A DNA stretch of 64,000 nt from JAEYZS01 sp964469265 (GCA_964469265.1 CAYXYF010000009.1:1-64000), one strand, 5' to 3'; shown: positions 34,076-44,191, counted from the stretch's first letter. Notes: generated from the letters alone by a model not told the origin. Program-made: numbers and translations.

Positions 34076-36643
34076 ATGGAGACATCGTTAATGGATCTTG
34101 GAAATGCGAATTCATCACCAGTTAAGACATCAATTCGTAAGCGCAATACGAAGTTTACCAATGACTTTTCACAAGAGGTTTTCAACCTAACTTACCGATT
34201 TGAAAATGAAAATGATATCAACGATCGTCACCTTGCCATCGCGAAGGACCTTGCTAGCGTCGAAGTGCCTGCAAAGCAGGCATATTGGACAAGCAAATTT
34301 CTAGACCTTCTAGAAGACTTTAAATTTGTACCAGGTGGACGGATCACTTCCAACGCTGGCACAAATTTAAAAGGAACAACTTATATTAACTGTTTTGTGA
34401 GTGGCTTTCGTGGGACTCACCAAGACTCCATGGTGAGCATCATGGATGAGCTTCGCAGACAAGCACTGATTTTAAAGTCTGAAGGCGGATATGGGTTTTG
34501 TGCCGATGTCATGCGCCCGCGTGGGACATACGTCAACGGAATTGGCGGAGACTCTCCTGGCGCGGTAAAACTTTTAGAAATGTGGGATACACAAAGTGCC
34601 GTGATCACTGCTGGAAGTGGCATTGAGAAAAAAGACGGAAAAGGGAAAAAGAAAATCAGAAAAGGTGCTCAGATGGTCACCATGTCCGTCTATCATCCTG
34701 ATATCGTAGAATTTATCACCGCAAAACAAACTCCAAATCGTTTAACTAAGTTCAATATGTCAGTTCTAGTGACTGACGACTTTATGGAAGCAGTTGAAAA
34801 CCATAAGCCATGGAACTTAGAGTTTCCAGACATTGAAACCGCCTCTAAAGAATATGATTTATACTGGGATGGAGACCTTAAAAATTGGAAATCCAAGGGA
34901 TTCCCAGTTCGGGTTTACAAAACCTTCGAAGACGCAACACAGTTGTGGGACCTGATTATGAAGTCCACCTACAACCGAAACGAACCTGGAATTTTATTTA
35001 TCGATACAATCAATAGGCTCAATAACCTGTACTACATTGAGCATATCAATGCGACAAACCCTTGCGGTGAGCAAGTGCTCCCCGTTGGTGGATGCTGTCT
35101 ATTGGGTTCAATAAATCTCACACAGTTTATTGATAACGATACAAACCATTGGGATTTTCCAAAACTTAAGGAAACAATCCATACAGCAGTTCGCTTTATG
35201 GATAATGTGAACGACAAAACTAACGTTCCTCTTGAAGAACAAAAAGAGAACTTAAGAGATAAGCGTAGAATTGGTCTTGGGGTTTTAGGTTATGGTTCAG
35301 CTCTTTTAATGATGAAGACAGCCTATGGATCAGACGAGGCAATAAAACGGACGGAAGAACTTTGCCAATTTATAATGAATGAAGCTTACACAGCATCTGC
35401 GCTTATCGCGAAAGAAAAAGGCGCCTTCCCGCTATTCAATAAAGAGAAATATCTGGCTGGAGAGTTTGTTCAAAACCTTAAGCCTGAAACACGAGAGCTT
35501 ATTGCAGAGTTTGGCGTTAGAAACAGTCACCTCCTTTCTATTCAGCCAACAGGAAACAGTTCCGTTTTAGCAAACAATGTTTCTGGTGGTCTTGAGCCTC
35601 TGTTCATGACTGAGTATATCAGAACGTCCATTCAGCCTTACGCACCTGAGGGCTTAGCGGTTCCAGAAAATATCAACTGGGCTGAGAAAACATTTGATGT
35701 CAGTGCTGGGGAAAACAATTGGAAATGGGCAAAAGAAGGCGATGAAAATATCTTAGTTACAAATTTTAAAGGCACAGTCTGGAAATTCGATGCATCCCGC
35801 GGGCTTTTAAAAGAGTCGATGATTAAAGATTACGGCGTTCATATGCTTCAAAAAAATAATCAGTGGGATCAAGATGCAGAGTGGGCAAAAACGAGCTTTA
35901 ACCTCAACATTACAGATCACGTCAACACAATGTCTGTGTTTTCAAAGTATATAGACTCTGCAATGTCTAAAACAGTGAACATTCCTAATGATTACCCTTA
36001 TGAAGACTTTAAAGATTTATATCTTGAAGTCTATAAGACCAAAACGATTAAAGGCTGTACTTCTTACCGCGAAGGAACAATGACTAGCGTTCTTTCAACA
36101 GAAAGTACTGCTCAGACTAATGAGCATAAGATTCTTCGTACGAAGGCTACTCCTCGTCCACAAACTTTAGAGTGTGATCTCCACCCTCTTACCACCAACG
36201 GTGAAAAATGGATTGTCATGGTTGGTTTAATGGATGGGGACCCTTATGAAGTCTTTGCAATGAAGCAGGATCGACTCTTCTTGCCAGCGAAGATCACAAA
36301 AGGAAAATTGGTTAAAATTCGTTCAGGTGTGTATAACATTGAAACAGCCGACGGCTGGAGACTTGAAAACATCGCAACGCTTTTTGAATCCAACGAACAA
36401 GAAGCTTTAACCCGAATGATCTCAACGGCACTTCGTCATGGAGCCGATATTGAGTTTATTGTTTCGCAGCTTATAAAGTCCGAAGGAACAATTACATCAT
36501 TCTCTAAAGCTATTGCGAGAACTCTAAAAACCTATGTCACTGAGATCAAGACAATGAAGTGTTCTGATTGTAGCAGTAGAAACATACAAATGAGCGAAGG
36601 TTGCTTTATTTGCATGGACTGCGGAAGCAGTAAGTGCAATTAG
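34076..36643 (+). CDS. nrdJ: Class II (adenosylcobalamin-dependent) ribonucleotide reductase
   Basis: An 855-residue enzyme that reduces ribonucleotides to deoxyribonucleotides with or without oxygen. Family signatures: NCFVSG near residue 105, SEGGYGFCADVMRPRG, NPCGEQVLPVGGCCLLGSIN (active-site Cys), QPTGNSS and GCTSYREG. The C terminus carries a Cys-rich zinc-finger-like end (CSDCSSRN, GCFICMDCGSSKC) as in NrdJ. It is divergent from nirK and shares the FNR-like site; no cobalamin riboswitch is visible in the 249-bp leader. The start ATG at 34076 follows CGGGGGGAAT. Its stop overlaps the convergent ABC-F gene by 4 bp. Confidence 0.93.
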   Translation: METSLMDLGNANSSPVKTSIRKRNTKFTNDFSQEVFNLTYRFENENDINDRHLAIAKDLASVEVPAKQAYWTSKFLDLLEDFKFVPGGRITSNAGTNLKGTTYINCFVSGFRGTHQDSMVSIMDELRRQALILKSEGGYGFCADVMRPRGTYVNGIGGDSPGAVKLLEMWDTQSAVITAGSGIEKKDGKGKKKIRKGAQMVTMSVYHPDIVEFITAKQTPNRLTKFNMSVLVTDDFMEAVENHKPWNLEFPDIETASKEYDLYWDGDLKNWKSKGFPVRVYKTFEDATQLWDLIMKSTYNRNEPGILFIDTINRLNNLYYIEHINATNPCGEQVLPVGGCCLLGSINLTQFIDNDTNHWDFPKLKETIHTAVRFMDNVNDKTNVPLEEQKENLRDKRRIGLGVLGYGSALLMMKTAYGSDEAIKRTEELCQFIMNEAYTASALIAKEKGAFPLFNKEKYLAGEFVQNLKPETRELIAEFGVRNSHLLSIQPTGNSSVLANNVSGGLEPLFMTEYIRTSIQPYAPEGLAVPENINWAEKTFDVSAGENNWKWAKEGDENILVTNFKGTVWKFDASRGLLKESMIKDYGVHMLQKNNQWDQDAEWAKTSFNLNITDHVNTMSVFSKYIDSAMSKTVNIPNDYPYEDFKDLYLEVYKTKTIKGCTSYREGTMTSVLSTESTAQTNEHKILRTKATPRPQTLECDLHPLTTNGEKWIVMVGLMDGDPYEVFAMKQDRLFLPAKITKGKLVKIRSGVYNIETADGWRLENIATLFESNEQEALTRMISTALRHGADIEFIVSQLIKSEGTITSFSKAIARTLKTYVTEIKTMKCSDCSSRNIQMSEGCFICMDCGSSKCN

Positions 36644-38433
36644 ACTTCAGCTTTTAAAGCCTGTCGCTCTTCTTCAAGCTTGAACCACTTTGATTCAACT
36701 TCCTGAAGGAGAGCTGCGCTTTCTGAAAGTCTTTGAATATACGCAGAAGGGTCTGCTGCTTCACTGGCAATTTTTTCATTGAGCTCAACACTTTGATGCT
36801 CCAGACGCGCCATCTCGGACTCACACTTTTCAATTTCACGGTCAAGAATACGAAGTCTCTTCTGGATTTCTTTACGATCGTTTCGCTGGGTTTTTGTTTT
36901 CTCAACTTTGTTTTGTGGTCCATCTGAAAGATCATCGTTTTCGTCATCTAGTCGTTTTTGAAGATTCCATACGTACTCATCATAGGTTCCAGGATAAAGA
37001 TAAACACTACCTGAAGATACTTCTAAGATTTTATCCGCAACACGTTTAATAAATCCTCTATCATGGCTGACAACGACGAAGGTTCCCTTAAAAGAAACCA
37101 AACTTTGAGTGAGAGCTTCGACGGTTTGAAAATCCAAGTGGTTCGTTGGTTCATCGAGCAGTATACAAGAAACTTTTTCAAGTAAAAGTCTTCCTAAGGC
37201 AACCCGCGATTTTTCACCACCAGAGAGCATTTTTATTTTTTTATTTGTTTGATCTCCTGAAAATAAAAGAGATCCTGCAATGTTTAAAACCTCTTGTCTT
37301 GAAACATCAGGGTGCGCTTTGTCTTGAAGAGATTCCAAAACCGTATGGTCTTGATCCAAAACCTCCACGACGTGCTGGTTAAAAATCCCGATTTGTACTT
37401 CATGCCCTACGGTACGTTGCCCTTCAAGTGGTGGTAGAGCTCCAAATAAACCTTTTAATAGAGTGGACTTGCCAGCACCGTTTAACCCGACCACTGCAAT
37501 ATGATCTCCGCGACGAATCTCAAGATCGATATTCTGCACAACAGCTTTTTCAGAATAACCGAATGCAGCCTTTTCTAATCGAAGTATAGATTTTCCTGTG
37601 TGAGGGGGCTCAGGAATATGAATACCTGCTCCGATAGGCAGGGGCTTTAACTCAATCGACTCCATTTTGTCTAATGACTTTAGACGACTCTGAGCTTGTT
37701 TTGCTTTTGAAGCCTTTGCACCAAAACGCGCAACAAACTCTAGAACCTGCTTTCTTTTTTCTGCTTGGCTACGAGCTTGCGCTTCTAGCAAGGCCCGAAG
37801 CTGCTCTTTCTGTTCAAAGTAGTCGTCAATGTTTCCGTTAAACTTCGTTATCTCGCCTGCTTCAACCTCTAGAATATGATCTGTGGTTCTTCGTAAAAAC
37901 TCTCGATCATGAGAGATCAACAAGAACGCCCCTCTATAGCTTTGAAGAAATTTTTCTAAAAGTAATGTGGTTTCAAGATCCAAATAGTTTGTGGGCTCGT
38001 CAAGAAGCAAAAGATTTGGATCTTGGCCGAGTAAACCCAAAAGTTTGATTCGCATCCTGTAACCACCACTTAAGCTGGTGATCGGTTTTGAAAAGTTCTC
38101 TTCTCCCACCCGAAGTTGGCGACCAATGGATTTAACTTCCCAAAGCGGTAGCGTAGACATTCGTTCAACGTATTCATTGCCAGTTTCGTTTTCTTTCCAG
38201 TGATCATGCTGTGATAAATAACCAACTCTTAGAGCTTTTGAGCGAGTCACAGTGCCCTGATCAAGGCTTTCTTGACCAATTAAAATTTTAAATAGCGTCG
38301 TCTTTCCAGCCCCGTTGGGACCAATCACACCGACGTGTTCATTTTCATTAATCGCAAATGTCGCGTTTTCAAAGAGCTTTTGAATTCCAAAGGATTTATA
38401 TCCACAGTTAAGTTGAAAAAGATTTTGAGACAT
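36640..38433 (-). CDS. ABC-F family ATPase (translation factor type)
   Basis: A 597-residue soluble protein with two ATP-binding cassettes: Walker A GPNGAGKTT and GLNGAGKST, signatures SLSGGYRMR and MLSGGEKSRV, and Walker B LLLLDEPTNYLDLET and ILLDEPTNHLDF. The inter-domain linker (residues 200-265) is charged and helical (P-site tRNA interaction motif region), and there is a C-terminal coiled coil (510-597) as in Uup. ABC-F proteins act on the ribosome; the exact subfamily is not resolved. No membrane segment is present, so it is not a transporter. Confidence 0.9.
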   Translation of the reverse strand: MSQNLFQLNCGYKSFGIQKLFENATFAINENEHVGVIGPNGAGKTTLFKILIGQESLDQGTVTRSKALRVGYLSQHDHWKENETGNEYVERMSTLPLWEVKSIGRQLRVGEENFSKPITSLSGGYRMRIKLLGLLGQDPNLLLLDEPTNYLDLETTLLLEKFLQSYRGAFLLISHDREFLRRTTDHILEVEAGEITKFNGNIDDYFEQKEQLRALLEAQARSQAEKRKQVLEFVARFGAKASKAKQAQSRLKSLDKMESIELKPLPIGAGIHIPEPPHTGKSILRLEKAAFGYSEKAVVQNIDLEIRRGDHIAVVGLNGAGKSTLLKGLFGALPPLEGQRTVGHEVQIGIFNQHVVEVLDQDHTVLESLQDKAHPDVSRQEVLNIAGSLLFSGDQTNKKIKMLSGGEKSRVALGRLLLEKVSCILLDEPTNHLDFQTVEALTQSLVSFKGTFVVVSHDRGFIKRVADKILEVSSGSVYLYPGTYDEYVWNLQKRLDDENDDLSDGPQNKVEKTKTQRNDRKEIQKRLRILDREIEKCESEMARLEHQSVELNEKIASEAADPSAYIQRLSESAALLQEVESKWFKLEEERQALKAEV

Positions 38434-38585
38434 CTCAGAATAATAAACAAATCTAAGGCAAATGAAAAGTTAGAATGTACTTTCTGTGAAACTAAAGTTT
38501 AATTATCAAAACATATCAACTTTCTCGTGGCCACCTTAGTATGAGCGACATAGTCTGGGCCAAATTAACTTGAAAGGAGCCATCT

Positions 38586-39200
38586 ATGAACGCACTTGAA
38601 GGTAAACGAATTGCAATTTTGGCTACGGACGGATTTGAACAATCAGAGCTAGAAGAACCTAAAAAAGCATTAGTCAATGCTGGTGCAGATGTCCATATTG
38701 TATCTTTAAAATCAGGAGAGATCAGAGGATGGAGTAAAGGTAACTGGGCCGATAAATGTGACGTTGATAAAACGGTCAAAGAATGTGACTCTTCAGAATA
38801 CGATGGTCTTGTTCTTCCTGGTGGAGTTATCAACCCAGACAAACTCCGAATGGATGACGGTGCTGTTCAGTTTGTTCAAGGCTTCGTCGACGACAGAAAG
38901 CCCATTGCAGCTATCTGCCACGGCCCATGGACACTGATTGAGACAGGTTGTGTGAGCGGAAAGCGCATGACATCTTACCCTTCTCTTAAAACCGACCTTA
39001 TTAATGCTGGTGCAGAATGGGTGGATGAAGAATGTGTTACCGATAAGGGACTTGTTACAAGTCGTAGTCCAGATGACTTACCCGCATTTTGTGAAAAAAT
39101 GGTGGAAGAGTTTGCAGAAGGCCCTCACACAAGAGAGGCTATTCAAAATCGGGCAGAATCCGACGATAGCGACCAACCTGAAACATTTAATGCACTTTAA
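38586..39200 (+). CDS. DJ-1/PfpI family protein (YhbO-like)
   Basis: A 204-residue type 1 glutamine-amidotransferase-like protein of the DJ-1/PfpI superfamily. The nucleophile Cys is in IAAICHGPWTLIE, with the preceding LVLPGGVINPDKLR and the N-terminal IAILATDGFEQSELEEP typical of YhbO/PfpI. These proteins are stress-linked deglycases or holdases. The C-terminal 20 residues (RAESDDSDQPETFNAL) are an acidic extension. GAAAGGAG precedes the ATG. It is monocistronic. Confidence 0.9.
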   Translation: MNALEGKRIAILATDGFEQSELEEPKKALVNAGADVHIVSLKSGEIRGWSKGNWADKCDVDKTVKECDSSEYDGLVLPGGVINPDKLRMDDGAVQFVQGFVDDRKPIAAICHGPWTLIETGCVSGKRMTSYPSLKTDLINAGAEWVDEECVTDKGLVTSRSPDDLPAFCEKMVEEFAEGPHTREAIQNRAESDDSDQPETFNAL

Positions 39201-39814
39201 TTCTGAAAAGTGATTACGTTAGGAAGCTTAATATTTACACTTTGAAATCCAAAAGACTTTGCAATCCACTGCAAAGTCTTTTTTGAATAAAACACCACGT
39301 GGGACGGATCTCTTCTATAATACCAATTTTCAAAATCGATTTCTTCTGAATAAATACTCGTCATCACACCTAGGACGCCTCCATTCTTAAGAAGCTTCTT
39401 TAACTTCGTAAACTCGACATGGGGTGAATAAAAGTGCTCAATGACTTCACAGGAAACGATAAAATCATAGTATTTTTCAAGAACACTTGGATTTGGACAA
39501 AAATAAGGATCATACATTTCAACTTGGTAACCATTTTCTTTAAGTAACATAGCTAAGACTGGCCCAGAGCCTGAACCAAAATCAAGTCCGCAGCTCCCTT
39601 GCACACAATGCGCTTTTACCTCGTCCACCAACGGGCTTACAAACTTTTGGTACCGTTTGTCTGTGACGTCGTTATTATGCGATAAGTATCTCTGTTTTTC
39701 TTGCTCGGGCGTGAGATGATATTTCGGATCAAGAAAACGCAGATCACACTGAGGACAGTGAAAGTAATTTTCAAATAAGGGATTTGATCCATGAAAGCAA
39801 AGTGGGCAGCTCAC
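39197..39814 (-). CDS. SAM-dependent methyltransferase with N-terminal zinc ribbon
   Basis: A 205-residue class I methyltransferase. The N terminus has two CxxC pairs (CPLC, CPQC), as in zinc-ribbon methyltransferases. The SAM-binding motif is LDFGSGSGPVLAMLL, and the motif III region is DFIVSCEVIEHFYSP (Methyltransf_23 type). Its substrate is unknown. Its ATG overlaps the stop of the CvfB-like gene (4-bp overlap), so the two are co-translated; the pairing hints at RNA or translation-related modification. Confidence 0.85.
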   Translation of the reverse strand: MSCPLCFHGSNPLFENYFHCPQCDLRFLDPKYHLTPEQEKQRYLSHNNDVTDKRYQKFVSPLVDEVKAHCVQGSCGLDFGSGSGPVLAMLLKENGYQVEMYDPYFCPNPSVLEKYYDFIVSCEVIEHFYSPHVEFTKLKKLLKNGGVLGVMTSIYSEEIDFENWYYRRDPSHVVFYSKKTLQWIAKSFGFQSVNIKLPNVITFQN

Positions 39815-40485
39815 GGGGTCTTCTCTTCAGTGAGCCTGATGCCTTCATCTTCAATAATGATTTTGCGGTTTTTATAAAGTCCCCCGAGTGCAATTTTAAA
39901 TATTTTTTTACTCACCCCAAATAATTGGTAAATAACCTCTGGCGGGGTTTTGGAATGAATCGGAAGATATCCGTTCTTCGCCTTAAGAAGTTCAAGTATT
40001 TTTTGATCGACGCCTTCAGCAGCCTTATGACCTTCGGTTGTCCGTAATGTCAGATCAATCTTACCATCATCCCGGATTTGGCGAATATAGCCTTTTATCT
40101 TTTGACCATAATAAAGCTCTTGAAAAACTTCATTCTTATAAAGCACGCCGATATGAAATCCATTGATGATAGCCTTAAACCCCAAGTCCGTTTTTGCAGC
40201 GATCATTAGATCGACTTCATCTCCTGCGTTGAAATCCAGAGGGGGTTTGGATTTGTTTCGATTTAGTCGCATTGAAGCGCTGATGCGGTCTTGCTTGTCT
40301 CTGTAAGTAAAGATGATCACTTCATCTCCAACCTTTAGCTTTGAGGTCTGCTCAGCAAACGGTAAGAATAAATCCTTGGGCTGTCCCCACTCTAAAAAGA
40401 CGCCGATATCAGTCACTGATACGACCTTCAGGAGGAGGTATTCGCCCTCAGTGGGAAGCTTGTTTTCATTTGAATGAGATTCCAT
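39811..40485 (-). CDS. CvfB-like S1 RNA-binding protein
   Basis: A 224-residue protein with tandem S1-type beta-barrels (EYLLLKVVSVTDIGVFLEWG at residues 15-75; GFKAIINGFHIGVLYKNEVF and GQKIKGYIRQIRDDGKIDLT further on). It ends in a winged-helix domain (KTPPEVIYQLFGVSKKIFK). This is the CvfB/YitL arrangement; the family binds RNA and affects virulence-gene expression in firmicutes. No closer function can be given. It is first in a two-gene operon with the methyltransferase. Confidence 0.85.
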   Translation of the reverse strand: MESHSNENKLPTEGEYLLLKVVSVTDIGVFLEWGQPKDLFLPFAEQTSKLKVGDEVIIFTYRDKQDRISASMRLNRNKSKPPLDFNAGDEVDLMIAAKTDLGFKAIINGFHIGVLYKNEVFQELYYGQKIKGYIRQIRDDGKIDLTLRTTEGHKAAEGVDQKILELLKAKNGYLPIHSKTPPEVIYQLFGVSKKIFKIALGGLYKNRKIIIEDEGIRLTEEKTP

Positions 40486-40595
40486 GAGCTAAAGATAATA
40501 TTCCCTAGCGTCCTCGTCTATAAACATTTTTAAATAAGTAAAATATCAACGGAAGAAGAAGTGACAGATGGGTCCTCTCACGCTACCAATAGGAA

Positions 40596-41312
40596 ATGGT
40601 TTTAGATATTCTTTATAAAGACGATCATATAGTTGCTATCAATAAACCAGCTGGTTTGTTGGTTCATAGGTCTAAAAGCGCAAGACAAGAGTCTGAAGCT
40701 GCCATGATCCTGTTAAGAGACCAAATCAACCAATGGGTTTATCCTGTTCATCGTCTTGATCGTCCAACCTCTGGCGTTTTGCTATTCGCTTTGTGTCCAA
40801 CTTCAGCAAGAGCACTATCAGAAACTTTCATCAGTCACGAGGTCACAAAGAAGTATCAGGCAATAGTAAGGGGTTATGCTCCCAACGAAATGACAGTGGA
40901 CTACCCTCTTAAGGAAGAAATTGATCCCATCTTCAAAATAAAAAATACGAATCGAGATCCTCAGAGTGCTAAGACCATAATCAAACTTCTTGCCAAAGCT
41001 GAACTTCCCATATGTGTAGATAAGTACCCAACCTCTCGATACTCCCTTGTAGAAGCGATTCCTATTACAGGAAGAAGGCATCAAATTCGGAGACACTTAA
41101 GACACCTCAACCACCCCATCATCGGCGACATCAACCACGGATCAGGAGTTCACAACAAATTTTTTGAAACCGAATACAAAGTCAGAAAAATGCTACTATC
41201 CTGCACCGAACTCACCCTACCCCATCCCATAGAAAACAAACCCCTAACAATAAAAGCCCCGCTCCCACCATACTTCCAAACCCTAACAAAAACCCTCTTC
41301 TACCTCCCCTAA
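40596..41312 (+). CDS. truC: tRNA pseudouridine synthase C (TruC-like)
   Basis: A 238-residue RluA-family pseudouridine synthase. It aligns along its length with E. coli TruC: VAINKPAGLLVHRS at the start, the catalytic-Asp motif HRLDRPTSGVLLF near residue 55, VRGYAPNEMTVDYPLKEEID, and ITGRRHQIRRHLRHLNHPII. TruC makes pseudouridine-65 in tRNA. GGAAATGG precedes the ATG. The last 150 bases are unusually C-rich compared with neighbouring genes. Confidence 0.88.
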   Translation: MVLDILYKDDHIVAINKPAGLLVHRSKSARQESEAAMILLRDQINQWVYPVHRLDRPTSGVLLFALCPTSARALSETFISHEVTKKYQAIVRGYAPNEMTVDYPLKEEIDPIFKIKNTNRDPQSAKTIIKLLAKAELPICVDKYPTSRYSLVEAIPITGRRHQIRRHLRHLNHPIIGDINHGSGVHNKFFETEYKVRKMLLSCTELTLPHPIENKPLTIKAPLPPYFQTLTKTLFYLP

Positions 41313-41396
41313 AGGTACGGCCTTCCCTTTTGTTTCGCACATGCTAAACAAATTTTTCGTGCAGAATCGCCCCAAACAGAAGCCGCGCTGCTAGAC

Positions 41397-41419
41397 AAAA
41401 AGGTACGGCGTACCTTTTT
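41397..41419. terminator. Perfect hairpin terminator with a partial upstream copy
   Basis: A 10-bp perfect stem, AAAAAGGTAC/GTACCTTTTT, with a 3-nt GGC loop. A degenerate copy of the left arm (AAAGGTACGGC) lies right at the end of truC, about 85 bp earlier. It terminates truC, and the repeat may be part of a family dispersed in the genome. Confidence 0.75.
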
Positions 41420-41452
41420 GGGGACTTGCTATTGGGGGGTAAGTTCGGTTGA

Positions 41453-42526
41453 ATGTTGGGTATGAGAACACTTATTTTTTTGATTTTATTTGGTTTTGTG
41501 TCGACGTCGTCTTTTGCTAAGGATCCTGCTGTTGATAAAATTATTGAGAATCAAGGTATCATTTGGGCAATTGATTTCTTATCGCCAGAAAAACTTATTT
41601 TCACTGAAAGAGGCGGGAAAATAAAAACTTATGATTTAAAGTCTAAGAAGCTAACGGAGATTAAAAACGTACCTGAAGTTCAAACCGTTGGACAGGGCGG
41701 TTTACTGGATGTCATGTTAGATCCTAATTTTAAATCTAACAATAAAATCTATATCTCTTATGCGGTTGAAGTAGAAGGTGGCTACACAACACGTGTGTCC
41801 TCAGCGCAACTCGAAAACAATTTATTAAAAAATATTACGACAATCTTTGAGGCAACTCCTGCAAATAAAAACCGTGTTCACTTCGGTTCTCGCTTCGCAA
41901 CGGATGGAAAATATTTATTCCTTACCATTGGAGATCGCGGAGAACGTGACAACTCGCAAAAACTCTCGACTCACTTAGGAAAATTACATCGCATTCACTT
42001 TGACGGTAAAGTTCCTGAAGATAACCCCTTTGTTAAAACCAAAGATGCAAAACCTGAAATATGGACGTATGGTCACAGGAACGCGCAGGGCCTTTTTTAC
42101 GATACCGATACAAAAGAACTCTGGTTACAGGAGCATGGTCCCCGCGGCGGTGATGAGATCAACTTGATTGAAAAAGGGAAAAACTATGGCTGGCCTGTTA
42201 TTACCTATGGACGAGAGTATTATGGTCCTAAAATCGGAACGACTCAAAAAGATGGCCTTGAGCAACCCGTCTATCACTTCACTCCTTCTATCGCTCCAAG
42301 TGGGCTGATTATCTATAAGGGTTCCAAGCATCCTCAATGGAAAGGAAGTTTCTTTTCAGGGTCCTTGGTTTTGACTCATCTCAACAGACTCTATCAGAGT
42401 GATGGAAAATATAAAGAAGAGCGGTTTTTTAAAGACATGGGTGCCCGAATACGCACTGTTTCTGAGGATGATTCAGGCAATATTTACTTTTCCACCGATA
42501 ATGGCACGATTTTCCGAATCCGTTAG
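41453..42526 (+). CDS. PQQ-dependent soluble sugar dehydrogenase family protein (YliI-like)
   Basis: A 357-residue exported beta-propeller (signal peptide about residues 1-22 from ATG 41453; ATG 41462 is equally good). Family motifs: GGLLDVMLDPNF, VHFGSRFATDGKYLFLTIGD, LGKLHRIHFDG, EIWTYGHRNAQGL (with the catalytic-type His), EHGPRGGDEINLIEKGKNYG and FTPSIAPSG. This matches the Asd/YliI group that oxidises aldose sugars with PQQ. No PQQ synthesis gene is in the window, so cofactor supply is unknown. Confidence 0.9.
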   Translation: MLGMRTLIFLILFGFVSTSSFAKDPAVDKIIENQGIIWAIDFLSPEKLIFTERGGKIKTYDLKSKKLTEIKNVPEVQTVGQGGLLDVMLDPNFKSNNKIYISYAVEVEGGYTTRVSSAQLENNLLKNITTIFEATPANKNRVHFGSRFATDGKYLFLTIGDRGERDNSQKLSTHLGKLHRIHFDGKVPEDNPFVKTKDAKPEIWTYGHRNAQGLFYDTDTKELWLQEHGPRGGDEINLIEKGKNYGWPVITYGREYYGPKIGTTQKDGLEQPVYHFTPSIAPSGLIIYKGSKHPQWKGSFFSGSLVLTHLNRLYQSDGKYKEERFFKDMGARIRTVSEDDSGNIYFSTDNGTIFRIR

Positions 42527-42586
42527 ATAAATTCACTATTTGGCAGAGAGTTACAAAGTCATTTTTTAGTTGATTACCCTCTTTAA

Positions 42587-42607
42587 TCAAGGGAGATTAA
42601 CCCTTTT
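42587..42607 (+). terminator. Rho-independent terminator
   Basis: A short stem, AAGGG/CCCTT, with a 7-nt loop and six T residues, between the sugar dehydrogenase and the AbgT gene. Confidence 0.6.
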
Positions 42608-42643
42608 TTGATTTGCAATAATATTCCAAAAAGGGGGAATAAA

Positions 42644-44191
42644 ATGATCAGAGCTCTTGTTATGCGCTCACTAGATAGAGTTGAGCGAGTGGGAAACAAG
42701 CTTCCAGATCCTGCGACGATGTTCGTTATCCTAACTTTTGCGGTCGTGTTTTTATCATGGCTCTTTTCAATCGTCGGCGTTTCCGCCCTTCACCCTGCAA
42801 ATGGAAATACTATTGTAATTGATAGCCTCTTATCGAGCGATAATATCCGCCGTATGTTTACCGATATGGTGAAGAACTTCGCAAGCTTCCCACCACTTGG
42901 ACTTGTTCTCGTCACTGTTGTAGGTATCGGTGTGGCAGAGCGATCAGGGCTTATTGACTCTGCGCTTAAACGCCTTGTGACAGCAGTGCCTAAAAGTTTT
43001 CTGTCTGCAACTTTAGTTTTCGGCGGGATCATGAGTAATATGGCTGCTGATGCTGGCTATATAGTCTTAACTCCCCTCGGAGCGATGCTTTTTGCAGGCT
43101 TCGGCAGACACCCCCTTGCTGGCCTTGCAGCGGCATTTGCAGGAGTTTCTGGCGGATTTAGCGCGAACTTACTCTTAACTTCCCTTGATCCGCTTTTAAG
43201 TGGAATATCAACAACGTCAGCACAGATTCTTGATACGAGCTATGTTGTGGATGCTACTGCCAACTATTACTTTATGATTGTTTCAACTTTGGTCCTTGTG
43301 GCAGTGGGAACCTTCGTCACTGAGAAAATTGTCGAGCCAAGGCTCGGCCCGTGGAAACCTAAGGACGTGAGCGAGGACTCCAGTCTCAAGTCAGTTTCTG
43401 CTCAAGAAGATAAAGGTTTAATTGCTGCCGGAATTACTTTCGTACTTTTTTCAATTGGAGTGTTCTTCTTAGCATACCCAGAAGCTGCGCCCCTAAGAGA
43501 AGAAAATGGAAATTTAAAACCATTTTATGAAAGCTTAGTGCCTCTTATTATGCTGGGCTTCTTACTTTGTGGACTCGCTTACGGTGTAGTTGCAAAGACA
43601 ATTCGAAACGACAAAGACGCCGTAAGGATGTCTTCTGAGTATATGTCCACCATGGGTGCTTATATCGTTCTTGCATTTGTTGCTGCACAATTTATTGCTT
43701 ACTTTTCTTGGTCGAATATGGGAATCGTAACCGCCATTAAAGGTGCAAACTTCTTAGAGTACATTGGGCTTAAAGGTCTTCCTCTAATGATTGGCTTTAT
43801 GATTGTTGCTGGTATCATTAACTTATTTATCGGCAGCGCATCTGCAAAATGGGCGATAATGGGGCCCGTCTTTATTCCGATGTTTATGTTAATGGGATAC
43901 TCTCCTGAGTTGATTCAAAACGTTTACCGTATCGGAGACTCAGTAACGAATATCATTTCGCCGCTTCTTCCATACTTCCCAATCATCATCGCTTTTGCAA
44001 AAAAGTATGATAATAATATTGGTCTCGGAACTTTGATATCGACGATGCTTCCTTACTCTGTTGCATTCTCAATGTTTTGGACATTAATGCTAGCTATATG
44101 GATGATCTTTGGTATTCCAATGGGACTTGAAGTTCCAATGTACTATGATCCATCTATTTTAAATCAAGCACCAGTGACACCTGGTCAGTAA
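42644..44191 (+). CDS. AbgT-family transporter
   Basis: About 515 residues and 11-13 membrane helices. It matches the AbgT family (p-aminobenzoyl-glutamate import or sulfonamide efflux): LPDPATMFVILTFAVVF near the start, FPPLGLVLVTVVGIGVAERS, MSNMAADAGYIVLTPLGAM and SASAKWAIMGPVFIPMFMLM. The start is ATG at 42644, with AAGGGGGAAT just upstream; an earlier ATG at 42608 lacks this. The actual substrate cannot be told from sequence. It is monocistronic. Confidence 0.9.
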   Translation: MIRALVMRSLDRVERVGNKLPDPATMFVILTFAVVFLSWLFSIVGVSALHPANGNTIVIDSLLSSDNIRRMFTDMVKNFASFPPLGLVLVTVVGIGVAERSGLIDSALKRLVTAVPKSFLSATLVFGGIMSNMAADAGYIVLTPLGAMLFAGFGRHPLAGLAAAFAGVSGGFSANLLLTSLDPLLSGISTTSAQILDTSYVVDATANYYFMIVSTLVLVAVGTFVTEKIVEPRLGPWKPKDVSEDSSLKSVSAQEDKGLIAAGITFVLFSIGVFFLAYPEAAPLREENGNLKPFYESLVPLIMLGFLLCGLAYGVVAKTIRNDKDAVRMSSEYMSTMGAYIVLAFVAAQFIAYFSWSNMGIVTAIKGANFLEYIGLKGLPLMIGFMIVAGIINLFIGSASAKWAIMGPVFIPMFMLMGYSPELIQNVYRIGDSVTNIISPLLPYFPIIIAFAKKYDNNIGLGTLISTMLPYSVAFSMFWTLMLAIWMIFGIPMGLEVPMYYDPSILNQAPVTPGQ

